Assembly (NCBI GenBank): GCA_018266455.1
Contig: JAFEAJ010000026.1
Span: 1 to 64,000, forward strand
DNA: 64,000 nucleotides
Reading direction: 5' to 3'
Source of the DNA: Bacteroidota bacterium
Lineage (GTDB): Bacteria > Bacteroidota > Bacteroidia > Chitinophagales > Chitinophagaceae
Shown: positions 36,562 through 44,260 of the stretch, one piece after another
Numbering within the stretch: position 1 is the first letter of the stretch
Layout: each line of letters begins with the position of its first letter
Made by a program: the position numbers and the translations under genes
Notes under the pieces: model-generated
What the model was told of the DNA's origin: nothing
What the model saw: only the letters and a program-made list of their open reading frames with translations
Databases searched by the model: none

Positions 36562-36786
36562 CGAGGCTGGCGATTATTTGTGCTATAGCTCTTTTCTCGA
36601 TCTTTAGTTTTATAAGCAGCTAATAACAGCAACACAAAGCCCAATGCTGCAGTACAGTTGAAGTGTGCGGCGCAACGATGTTGAAGAAAGGACAAATGCC
36701 GGTCAACAAACAAAAACAAGAGCAAGTAAAGTAAATATATTGGATATCATCATCACATTATTGAATTATCAAATCATCACATCAAT

Positions 36787-38760
36787 ATGTTGAATTCGAA
36801 AATACCTTCTGGCGATCTTGATAAAAAATGGAGCGATTATAAAGGCCATGTGAAGCTGGTGAACCCGGCCAACAAGCGAAATCTTGAAATCATTATCATA
36901 GGTACAGGTTTGGCAGGGGCTTCTGCCGCTGCATCATTGGGAGAACTTGGGTATAAGGTGAAAGCATTTTGTTTCCAGGATTCACCGAGGCGTGCGCACA
37001 GCATTGCTGCACAGGGGGGCATCAATGCCGCCAAAAATTACCAGAATGACGGGGACAGTGTGTTCAGGTTGTTTTACGATACGATCAAAGGGGGCGATTA
37101 CCGCTCACGAGAAGCAAATGTGCACCGCCTGGCTGAAGTAAGCGCAAATATTATTGACCAGTGCGTGGCTCAGGGCGTTCCTTTTGCCAGAGAATACGGA
37201 GGATTGCTCAGCAACCGCTCGTTCGGGGGAACCCAGGTGCAGCGTACTTTCTATGCTGCAGGGCAAACCGGCCAGCAATTGCTGATTGGAGCCTACCAGG
37301 CACTGGAAAGGCAGGTTGCGCTTGGCAACGTGAAAATTTATGCTCGTCATGAAATGCTCGATATTGTGATGATCGAAGGAAAAGCCAGGGGCATTATCGC
37401 GAGAAACCTCATCACAGGGAAATTAGAAAGGTATTTTGGGCATGCGGTGATATTGGGCAGCGGCGGTTACGGCAATGTTTTTTACCTGTCCACAAACGCC
37501 ATGGGCAGCAATGTTACGGCAGCTTGGAAAGCTTATAAAAAAGGAGCTTATTTTAGTAATCCCTGCTTCACTCAGATTCATCCCACATGCATTCCGGTAA
37601 CGGGCGATCATCAATCAAAATTGACCCTGATGTCAGAGTCTTTGCGCAATGACGGAAGGATCTGGGTCCCCAAAAAACAAAACGACACACGTAAGGCCAC
37701 GGAGATACCGCAGGACGAAAGAGACTATTATCTCGAACGAAGATACCCTGCTTATGGCAATCTTGTGCCAAGGGATGTTGCTTCACGTGCAGCAAAAGAA
37801 AGATGTGATGCCGGTTTTGGTGTGGGCTCTTCTAAACAGGCAGTGTATCTGGATTATGCATCGGCCATCCAGCGCTATGGGAAAATGGAGTGCAGCAAAC
37901 ATGGCATTGAAGACCCAACCGATGAAGAAATCAACAAACATGGGAAGGAAGTGGTAAAAGAAAAATATGGTAACCTTTTTGACATGTACGAAAAGATTAC
38001 CGGCGAAAACCCTTATGAAGTTCCGATGAGGATTTACCCTGCTGTGCATTATACAATGGGCGGGCTTTGGGTAGATTATGAATTGATGACAAATATTCCC
38101 GGGCTATATGCATTGGGCGAAGCCAACTTCAGCGATCACGGTGCAAATCGCCTCGGCGCCTCAGCATTAATGCAGGGGCTTGCTGACGGCTACTTTGTGG
38201 TGCCGTATACAATCGGCAACTATCTTTCCGGGGAAATAGGAGTAAAAACGATACCGACCACGCATCTGGCATTTGAAGAAGCAGAAAAGGCAGTTGCAGA
38301 CAGGATTCAAAAACTGAAAAACATCAATGGAACACAAACAGCAGAGAGCTTTCATAAACGCCTCGGGAAAATCATGTGGGACAAATGCGGCATGGCCCGC
38401 AATGAGAAGGGCTTGAAGGAGGCGATTGATGAGATCAGGGAATTGAAAGAGGAATTTTGGAAAAATGTGCGTGTGCCAGGTGAAATTGAAGAAATGAACC
38501 CTGAACTGGATAAAGCCAACCGCGTGGCAGATTTTATTGAGCTTGGCGAATTAATATGCATTGATGCACTGATGCGCCGAGAAAGCTGTGGTGGCCACTT
38601 CCGCGAAGAAATGCAAACAGAAGAAGGCGAAGCCAAACGTGACGACGAAAATTTTTCTTTTGTTTCCGCATGGGAGTATAAGGGAGATGGTGCTCCTGAA
38701 CTTCATAAGGAACCATTGGTGTTCGAAGTTGCCCACCCAAGCCAGAGAAGTTATAAGTAA
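36787..38760 (+). CDS. sdhA: Succinate dehydrogenase flavoprotein subunit
   Basis: 657 residues. The FAD-binding start is G39-T-G-L-A-G44 in [16 protein letters not shown], and H71 in [18 protein letters not shown] is the covalent FAD attachment site. [12 protein letters not shown] and [17 protein letters not shown] are the substrate/FAD motifs. It oxidises succinate to fumarate on the cytosolic face of the inner membrane. In most Bacteroidota sdhB follows directly; here no iron-sulfur subunit is found in the next 480 bp. Confidence 0.97.
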   Translation: MLNSKIPSGDLDKKWSDYKGHVKLVNPANKRNLEIIIIGTGLAGASAAASLGELGYKVKAFCFQDSPRRAHSIAAQGGINAAKNYQNDGDSVFRLFYDTIKGGDYRSREANVHRLAEVSANIIDQCVAQGVPFAREYGGLLSNRSFGGTQVQRTFYAAGQTGQQLLIGAYQALERQVALGNVKIYARHEMLDIVMIEGKARGIIARNLITGKLERYFGHAVILGSGGYGNVFYLSTNAMGSNVTAAWKAYKKGAYFSNPCFTQIHPTCIPVTGDHQSKLTLMSESLRNDGRIWVPKKQNDTRKATEIPQDERDYYLERRYPAYGNLVPRDVASRAAKERCDAGFGVGSSKQAVYLDYASAIQRYGKMECSKHGIEDPTDEEINKHGKEVVKEKYGNLFDMYEKITGENPYEVPMRIYPAVHYTMGGLWVDYELMTNIPGLYALGEANFSDHGANRLGASALMQGLADGYFVVPYTIGNYLSGEIGVKTIPTTHLAFEEAEKAVADRIQKLKNINGTQTAESFHKRLGKIMWDKCGMARNEKGLKEAIDEIRELKEEFWKNVRVPGEIEEMNPELDKANRVADFIELGELICIDALMRRESCGGHFREEMQTEEGEAKRDDENFSFVSAWEYKGDGAPELHKEPLVFEVAHPSQRSYK

Positions 38761-39245
38761 AAACAGGAAAGGAATAATGAATATCTATTCGTTTATGGGA
38801 TATAGAGACAGGGCGAAGGACTGGTATTATAGCAAACTATAAAAATGATGCAGGCCATTGGAAGAGCAACAATAAAAGGTGCTTTATATGGTAGTGGAGA
38901 TCATCTCAGCATGTAATGCAGGAGAGGAAAGGCCAAAAATCAAATGGAGAGATTGTTTCTCCCGCATGATCCGGAGAAAGTTTTTGAGGCTCTTGATATT
39001 TAATGAAGGCGATTCAAAAAGCAACAAATTTACATTCGAATTCATGAAAAAAATAAGCTCAGGTTTGCTACGTAAAATCATTTATAGCAGGGCGGTTCAC
39101 GGCTACAGTTTTTGGTTTCATACAAAGCCGAATCCGATTGCAAAGGCTATTTGAATTTCTTAAAGTACGCGAAACGGCACAGCTATTGCATTTCATGAAT
39201 TTTTTTGGTAATATTATAGACAGATAAGCCAATTTTTCCGTTATA
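38761..39245. other. Gene-free stretch where sdhB would be expected
   Basis: 485 bp between sdhA and a T9SS cargo gene. Short frames are present (for example 38879-39154 plus) but lack the cysteine clusters of an iron-sulfur subunit or any other pattern I can name. No terminator-like hairpin is clear. Confidence 0.5.
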
Positions 39246-41192
39246 GTGTCTATATCTCATGAAACCCCTAAGCCTTTGAAGCACAGCTTGCTTATATTAT
39301 TTTGTATTGGTTTTGCCAGTGCATTTTCTCAATCTGTATCAGGGATTGTAAATACATATTACAACGTTACTGCAATTAACAACGCTACCAACACGGTGAC
39401 GGTCGGTAATGCTTCCGGTCTGACAGCTAATACGAGGGTACTGATGATCCAGGTGAAAGGGGCAACGATTAATGGCGCCAACAGTTCTTCTTATGGCGAT
39501 ATTCTTGCGATCAATAATGCCGGCAATTATGAAATGAATACCGTGTGCAGTGTCAGCGGCAATGATGTGCTGTTGAAATATCAAATGTTGAATTTATACA
39601 CTCCGGCTGATACCGTTCAATTGGTCACAGTTCCTTCTTATCATTCTGTAACCATCGTCGATACAATAAAAAGCTTGCCATGGAATTCATTGACAGCTAC
39701 AGGAGGTATTGTAGCTATTGAAGCAGCCGACACCATTTATCTGAACAGTGGCATCGATGTAAGCGGGCAGGGCTTTGTTGGAGGTGCTTTGTTTAATTAT
39801 GGCCCTCCACCAACGTATGATTGTTCCTATTTGAACCCTGTTAATGGATATTATTTTTCAATTATCGGAAGCACTTATCAAAATGGCGGGGAAAAAGGGG
39901 AAGGCATTGCTGATTTTGTAGCCGGCGAAGAAGCAGGCCGGGGGAAACTTGCTAATGGCGGTGGAGGTGGCAATAATCAGAACACCGGAGGCGGGGGAGG
40001 TGGAAATTATGGCTCGGGCGGACAGGGAGGAAAAAGCACTGTTTTATGCCCTAATACAAGTCTTGGTTTAGGTGGTCTTGGCCTATCTTCTTATGGCTAT
40101 TCTTCTGCCGCAAACCGGATATTTTTTGGTGGGGGCGGCGGTGCAGGCCATGAGAACAATTCAGTTGGGACGCCAGGTGGCAATGGAGGCGGTATTGTTT
40201 TATTATCTGCGCCTGTAATTGTTTCCAGCGGCATGTCAATACTTGCAAATGGCAGGCAGCCATATAATGCAGCCCTCGCAAATCCTTATGAGGCGGGTGG
40301 TGACGGGGCCGGCGGTGGCGGGGCAGGAGGTACTGTTATAATTAATGGAACGGTTAGTGGCAGCCTCAATGTCTTCGCTTCAGGAGCTAATGGCGGCAAT
40401 GCCAGTTATCCTCCTGCCAGCAGGTGCGGAGGCCCGGGCGGCGGAGGTGGCGGTGGTGTTGTTTGGGCGAGCGGCCCTTCTTTTCCTGGTACTATTGCAG
40501 CAAGTGCTGCCGGAGGGTTGAATGGAGTTGGCAGTTCTTTGAACCCCACATGCTCCGGAAATTCACAAAGTGCTGCTGGCGGAGCCAATGGTATTGCACA
40601 GGCCGGCTATACACTGCCTCAAAGTGCAACAAGCATTTGCTCGCCCTTGCCCATACCCGAACTTAATTTTTTTACCGGGGCATTGAATTCATCGGGCACC
40701 GTTTTTAATTGGGAAATGAATAGCATTGACGGAGTGGATGTGTATAAATTGCAAAGCTCGACAGATCAGTCTTCCTATACTACTATTGTTACTATCAAAA
40801 ATGTGGGCAGCTTGAATCTGTCTTATAATGATAACCGGGTAATTGACGGAACAATTTATTATCGCCTGATGCTGATCAAACAAGACGGGACTATCTATTA
40901 TTCGCAAATCATTGCGCTAACAAGAAATACGAATGGAAGCCTTCAGTTTATTTCGTTAGGGCCGAACCCGGTTTCTGATCAACTGGCTGTTGTGCTTTAT
41001 TCAAAAAAATCAACACAAACCGCTATTGCGCTTTACAATTCTTATGGTCAAATCATCAGCAATCTTTATCATCAGCTAAACCCTGGCTATAATAGGTTCG
41101 CCATGCCTATAACGACTATTTTGCCTGGCATGTATTGGCTGAAAATTACAGGGAATGATTTTTCTGTGATAAAAAGCTTTATTAAACGATAA
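39246..41192 (+). CDS. Glycine-rich secreted protein with T9SS type A sorting domain
   Basis: Up to 648 residues. No in-frame ATG precedes the signal peptide (KHSLLILFCIGFASAFSQS): the start must be GTG 39246 or TTG 39276. An ATG at 39258 is out of frame and stops after six codons, which may point to a one-base frameshift. Residues about 220-450 are extremely glycine-rich (runs such as GGGGGGNYGSGGQGG), probably a flexible or fibrous region. The last 75 residues match a Por secretion C-terminal sorting domain (LGPNPVSDQLAVVLYS to the KSFIKR end), so it is exported by the type IX system to the surface. Function is unknown; adhesion is possible. Confidence 0.75.
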   Translation: MSISHETPKPLKHSLLILFCIGFASAFSQSVSGIVNTYYNVTAINNATNTVTVGNASGLTANTRVLMIQVKGATINGANSSSYGDILAINNAGNYEMNTVCSVSGNDVLLKYQMLNLYTPADTVQLVTVPSYHSVTIVDTIKSLPWNSLTATGGIVAIEAADTIYLNSGIDVSGQGFVGGALFNYGPPPTYDCSYLNPVNGYYFSIIGSTYQNGGEKGEGIADFVAGEEAGRGKLANGGGGGNNQNTGGGGGGNYGSGGQGGKSTVLCPNTSLGLGGLGLSSYGYSSAANRIFFGGGGGAGHENNSVGTPGGNGGGIVLLSAPVIVSSGMSILANGRQPYNAALANPYEAGGDGAGGGGAGGTVIINGTVSGSLNVFASGANGGNASYPPASRCGGPGGGGGGGVVWASGPSFPGTIAASAAGGLNGVGSSLNPTCSGNSQSAAGGANGIAQAGYTLPQSATSICSPLPIPELNFFTGALNSSGTVFNWEMNSIDGVDVYKLQSSTDQSSYTTIVTIKNVGSLNLSYNDNRVIDGTIYYRLMLIKQDGTIYYSQIIALTRNTNGSLQFISLGPNPVSDQLAVVLYSKKSTQTAIALYNSYGQIISNLYHQLNPGYNRFAMPITTILPGMYWLKITGNDFSVIKSFIKR

Positions 41193-41296
41193 ACTGCTTA
41201 TCAAACCAGCTATTCAAAATCAATTATTCATGATAGCTATGGCTGCCAATTAACATTTTATTTTGCCAAACAATTTCTCAAAACAAAATTGTGTTG

Positions 41297-41304
41297 TACA
41301 TTTG
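41297..41304 (+). promoter_or_regulatory. Promoter -7 element for the 71-residue gene
   Basis: TACATTTG is a perfect match to TAnnTTTG, with a TTTC 19 bp upstream as a possible -33 element. It would give a 5-prime leader of about 130 nt before ATG 41445. Confidence 0.6.
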
Positions 41305-41444
41305 CACCCGAATTGAGCGAAAGTACAGTACTTCAGTTTAGATTTTACTAGCCACTTTCTTTTCAACGATTCTTCAGTGCCTACCCTAAACGCCCGCTCA
41401 CCATTCTATTAGTTTAAGTATTATTTTAAAAAAGGAGATATATT

Positions 41445-41660
41445 ATGAAAGGCAATTTAATGTCCGCTCTTAAGCAGATGGACGACTCATCACTGCAACA
41501 ATTGGTTGCAGAAGTAAAAGAAACAGTAGCTACTCATGTTGACTTAAAGAAACCTGAAAAGTCATCTATTAAAATGGTAGACCTATGGAAAATTGAAAGA
41601 AACAAAAAATCTGCGACAAGATCTTTTGCGCAGAAAAGAAACTATATTCCATTTATCTAA
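41445..41660 (+). CDS. Small hypothetical protein with strong Shine-Dalgarno
   Basis: 71 residues. An N-terminal amphipathic helix (MSALKQMDDSSLQQLVAEVK) is followed by a lysine-rich segment and an aromatic end (RNYIPFI). It is preceded by AAGGAGA at 41432-41438, six bases before ATG. Such a site is rare in Bacteroidota, and its presence suggests very efficient translation. The gene has its own perfect -7 promoter element, a long leader and a textbook terminator, so it is a free-standing, probably abundant transcript. I do not recognise a family, and no signal peptide or membrane segment is visible. Confidence 0.75.
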   Translation: MKGNLMSALKQMDDSSLQQLVAEVKETVATHVDLKKPEKSSIKMVDLWKIERNKKSATRSFAQKRNYIPFI

Positions 41661-41693
41661 GCAACTACAAAGAATAGCTATACCTCTTTTATT

Positions 41694-41725
41694 AAGACCT
41701 TCACATGAAGGTCTTTTTTATTTTT
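41694..41725 (+). terminator. Intrinsic terminator of the 71-residue gene
   Basis: Perfect 9 bp stem AAGACCTTC (41694-41702) / GAAGGTCTT (41707-41715), loop ACAT, then a T-rich tail. It starts 34 bp after the stop codon. Confidence 0.93.
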
Positions 41726-41896
41726 CCTGTACTAAGCTGTATCATCAACTAACAAGCAAAAATTTTAGGAGAGCTGTGATGTGCAATGCTTTTTTGAACA
41801 GCCTTGTTTGTTTCTTTCTACAGGATAATCGTATAGGTGCTTCCCAAAGCATGGCTTTCAATTTTGGCGAATAGTAATATTGTTGCCAATTTTCAA

Positions 41897-43675
41897 TTAA
41901 ATAATTTCCATCTTCTTCATTAGGAAAGAAGCATTTTTATTTTTCGCTACACCTTCCTGCAATTTATAATCAAACAAAAGCTCTCCATTATGTATAATAC
42001 TTTCGAAGCAATAATTGCTAACTTTTCCTGGAAATACTTTTTCTAATTTACTGAGTGCAAGGTCATGTGTGGCAAAAAGCGAAAGGGAGTGATAACTGAT
42101 AAGGCGCTTTACAAATTCTTCTGACCCTTGTGTTTTGTCTTCTGAGTTGGTGCCGCGGAGTATTTCATCAATTAAAACCAATGCTGGCCTTCCTTTTTGT
42201 AATTGCAAGATGATTTGTTGTAATTTCTTTAGCTCTGCCATGAAATAAGAAGTGTGCTCCTGAAGTGAATCGCTTACTCTTATTGATGACAGGATTTGCA
42301 TGGGGGCAAAAACAAATGAGGAGGCACAAACCGGTGTGCCGCATTGTGCCAGCAATAGATTAACGCCAATTGTTCTCAAGAAAGTGGTCTTGCCAGACAT
42401 GTTTGATCCTGTTACCACATGCAACTTGTCTTTTTTCCCTATTGAAAAATCGTTGGCCACACATTCATTTTTGGAGATTAACGGGTGGGCAATTTGCTCA
42501 GCCTTGATGACGAATTCATTTTCTATAATTATAGGGTAAACATACTCAGGATGGTTATAGGCAAAGCACGATAAAGAGTTGAGGCATTCTATATTTCCCA
42601 CGCAGTTAATATATTTTTCAAAATCCTTGCTGTTAGCTTCTTTCCAGTTTTCGAGGGCAATGGTACATTGGATATCATAAGCGAACAAACTGTTTAATAA
42701 TATATTCACGACCATATTGAGGCGCTGATCGAACCAAGAAGTTAAAGCAGATAGTTGTTTGATAATTTGGTGAGCCTGCCGGGATATGCTTTGTAGTTCC
42801 TTCAATCGACGGGATTGCTGAGGATTGATATTCCCGAAAATTCGCAAAATACCTGCATACTGGTTTAGCACTTTTTGTTTTTCCCCAATCAGCCGGTGCT
42901 GCCCGTTAATGTATTTTGCAAATAAACCCACCAATACCCAACTGCCAATAATACCAAACATCAATGGGAAATAATTATCTGTTCCCAGATACACTAAAAC
43001 ACCTACTGTATTGTACAAGGGCAATGCCCATCTTATTACCCGGAGGGATTTGCTTTTGTTGATTTTTGGAACAACATTCAGCCATTCCAGGATAGCGTAC
43101 AAGCTTTCTTTACCCCCAACTTGCACCAGCCCGTATGCCATAAGCAATTGCCTGTTGCCCGGATCATTCGATAAAATTTTCACTGCTTCATGCTGGCTGG
43201 TTATTTCTTCTTTTCTCGTAAAAGGATCTTTGAGGAAGCCCGAAAGTGTTATCGCGCCATGTTCTGTGGTAGTCCTGTTCAGTGCATGATATAGAGACCC
43301 TTCTCCGAAAATATCCAGGTCGTCATAATAACTTTCCTGGGAAAAGAAGGCATTGCCATTATCAAACTGGTTAGGCCGGCCATTCAATATATCCAGTTCA
43401 TTTTGGTTGATGAAGAGCAATTGTTCGGTCAACAGTTTTTTATCCTTCAGGTTGAAGTAAGTCTTCACCAGTGCCATGAACAGGGCTAAAACCAGGAAAC
43501 AAGCAAACAAAAAAAAGTAAGTAAATTCTTTTGCAGCATAATAAGCAACAGTTGCCAGGGCAATAAAACAGGAAAGCCTCAGAAACGCAATAAGATTCAT
43601 TTTTTTACGAATAGCCTGCAACTGTGCTGTATAATTGCTTATGTTTTCCTGGTATGATTTGTTGGGCGATTGCAT
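41897..43675 (-). CDS. Membrane-anchored MutS-like ATPase
   Basis: 592 residues. Two hydrophobic segments near the N-terminus (about residues 29-65) and another pair near 220-250 suggest membrane attachment. The middle is helical, like the MutS core/lever. The C-terminal MutS ATPase is complete: Walker A TGSNMSGKTT (K429), the signature-like SSIRVSDSLQEHTSYFMAEL, Walker B ALVLIDEILRGTNSED and the ATHD switch. The DNA mismatch-recognition domain of true MutS is absent. Such proteins are frequent in Bacteroidota, but their role is unknown; DNA structure handling at the membrane is one guess. Confidence 0.85.
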   Translation of the reverse strand: MQSPNKSYQENISNYTAQLQAIRKKMNLIAFLRLSCFIALATVAYYAAKEFTYFFLFACFLVLALFMALVKTYFNLKDKKLLTEQLLFINQNELDILNGRPNQFDNGNAFFSQESYYDDLDIFGEGSLYHALNRTTTEHGAITLSGFLKDPFTRKEEITSQHEAVKILSNDPGNRQLLMAYGLVQVGGKESLYAILEWLNVVPKINKSKSLRVIRWALPLYNTVGVLVYLGTDNYFPLMFGIIGSWVLVGLFAKYINGQHRLIGEKQKVLNQYAGILRIFGNINPQQSRRLKELQSISRQAHQIIKQLSALTSWFDQRLNMVVNILLNSLFAYDIQCTIALENWKEANSKDFEKYINCVGNIECLNSLSCFAYNHPEYVYPIIIENEFVIKAEQIAHPLISKNECVANDFSIGKKDKLHVVTGSNMSGKTTFLRTIGVNLLLAQCGTPVCASSFVFAPMQILSSIRVSDSLQEHTSYFMAELKKLQQIILQLQKGRPALVLIDEILRGTNSEDKTQGSEEFVKRLISYHSLSLFATHDLALSKLEKVFPGKVSNYCFESIIHNGELLFDYKLQEGVAKNKNASFLMKKMEII

Positions 43676-43800
43676 ATTAATTGCTTAATGGCGAAGGGCA
43701 AGAGGCAAAGCCAGGGCGCCTTTATGTTGCTGAGTTAAAATAGAAAAGAAAAGCCACCAAAAGATGGTGGCAAATGTTTATTGAAAAAGGTCCCAATGCA

Positions 43801-43956
43801 TTACATAATGTCCATTGCTTTGGCAAAAAAAGTGCATATAAATGGGAGAGAGAGGATACACACGCCCCCGATATAATGATACAAAACAAAAAATGCCACA
43901 ACAGATAAAAGAAATAGTATCCAGTATAGGCCGGTTGATTTTTTGGTTTCTTCCAT
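43801..43956 (-). CDS. Small single-pass membrane protein (51 residues)
   Basis: ATG 43954-43956 to TAA 43801-43803. The protein opens MEETKKSTGLYWILFLL, then has one or two hydrophobic helices with a GG and a central cysteine, and ends AKAMDIM. A soluble charged N-terminus before an aromatic membrane segment is typical of conserved small membrane proteins. A different frame across the same interval is open for longer but has no protein-like composition. I cannot assign a function. It lies 125 bp upstream of the MutS-like gene in the same direction, so they could be co-transcribed. Confidence 0.65.
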   Translation of the reverse strand: MEETKKSTGLYWILFLLSVVAFFVLYHYIGGVCILSLPFICTFFAKAMDIM

Positions 43957-44260
43957 TTTTAAAATTTTTACGAAAATAGGGTAAAAGCATTAACTGGCAA
44001 AGCGATTGATTGCATACCGATGAAATTTTGTTTTATGTTCGCATGCGTTTTTTGAAAGAAGCTTCAGGGATAAGCATATATGGCATCATGCAAAATGAAC
44101 GTATTTTGCTCATTTGTATTTGCATGCTCTTTTTTGAATAGTTTGTTCAATTTTGAGCAATACATGGCGAGGCTTAGGAAAAATTGCCATAATATGTAAA
44201 AAGAACGCATTATATTAGCCGTGCCTATTGCTTAAATTGACCAAACATATTTTACACGAT
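43957..44260. other. Intergenic region upstream of malQ
   Basis: About 300 bp between divergent genes. It contains two direct copies of GCATGC followed by one or two bases and TTTTTTGAA, at 44041-44056 and 44122-44138. These could be a regulator site pair. No RNA gene is recognised. Confidence 0.4.

Noticed and set aside
38879..39154. Possible remnant of sdhB
   Set aside because: No cysteine clusters or other iron-sulfur subunit motifs in any frame.
39950..40460. Repetitive GGTGG/GGAGG-rich DNA resembling a repeat array
   Set aside because: It is the coding sequence of glycine-rich protein segments, without constant repeat length or spacers, so not a CRISPR or tandem DNA array.
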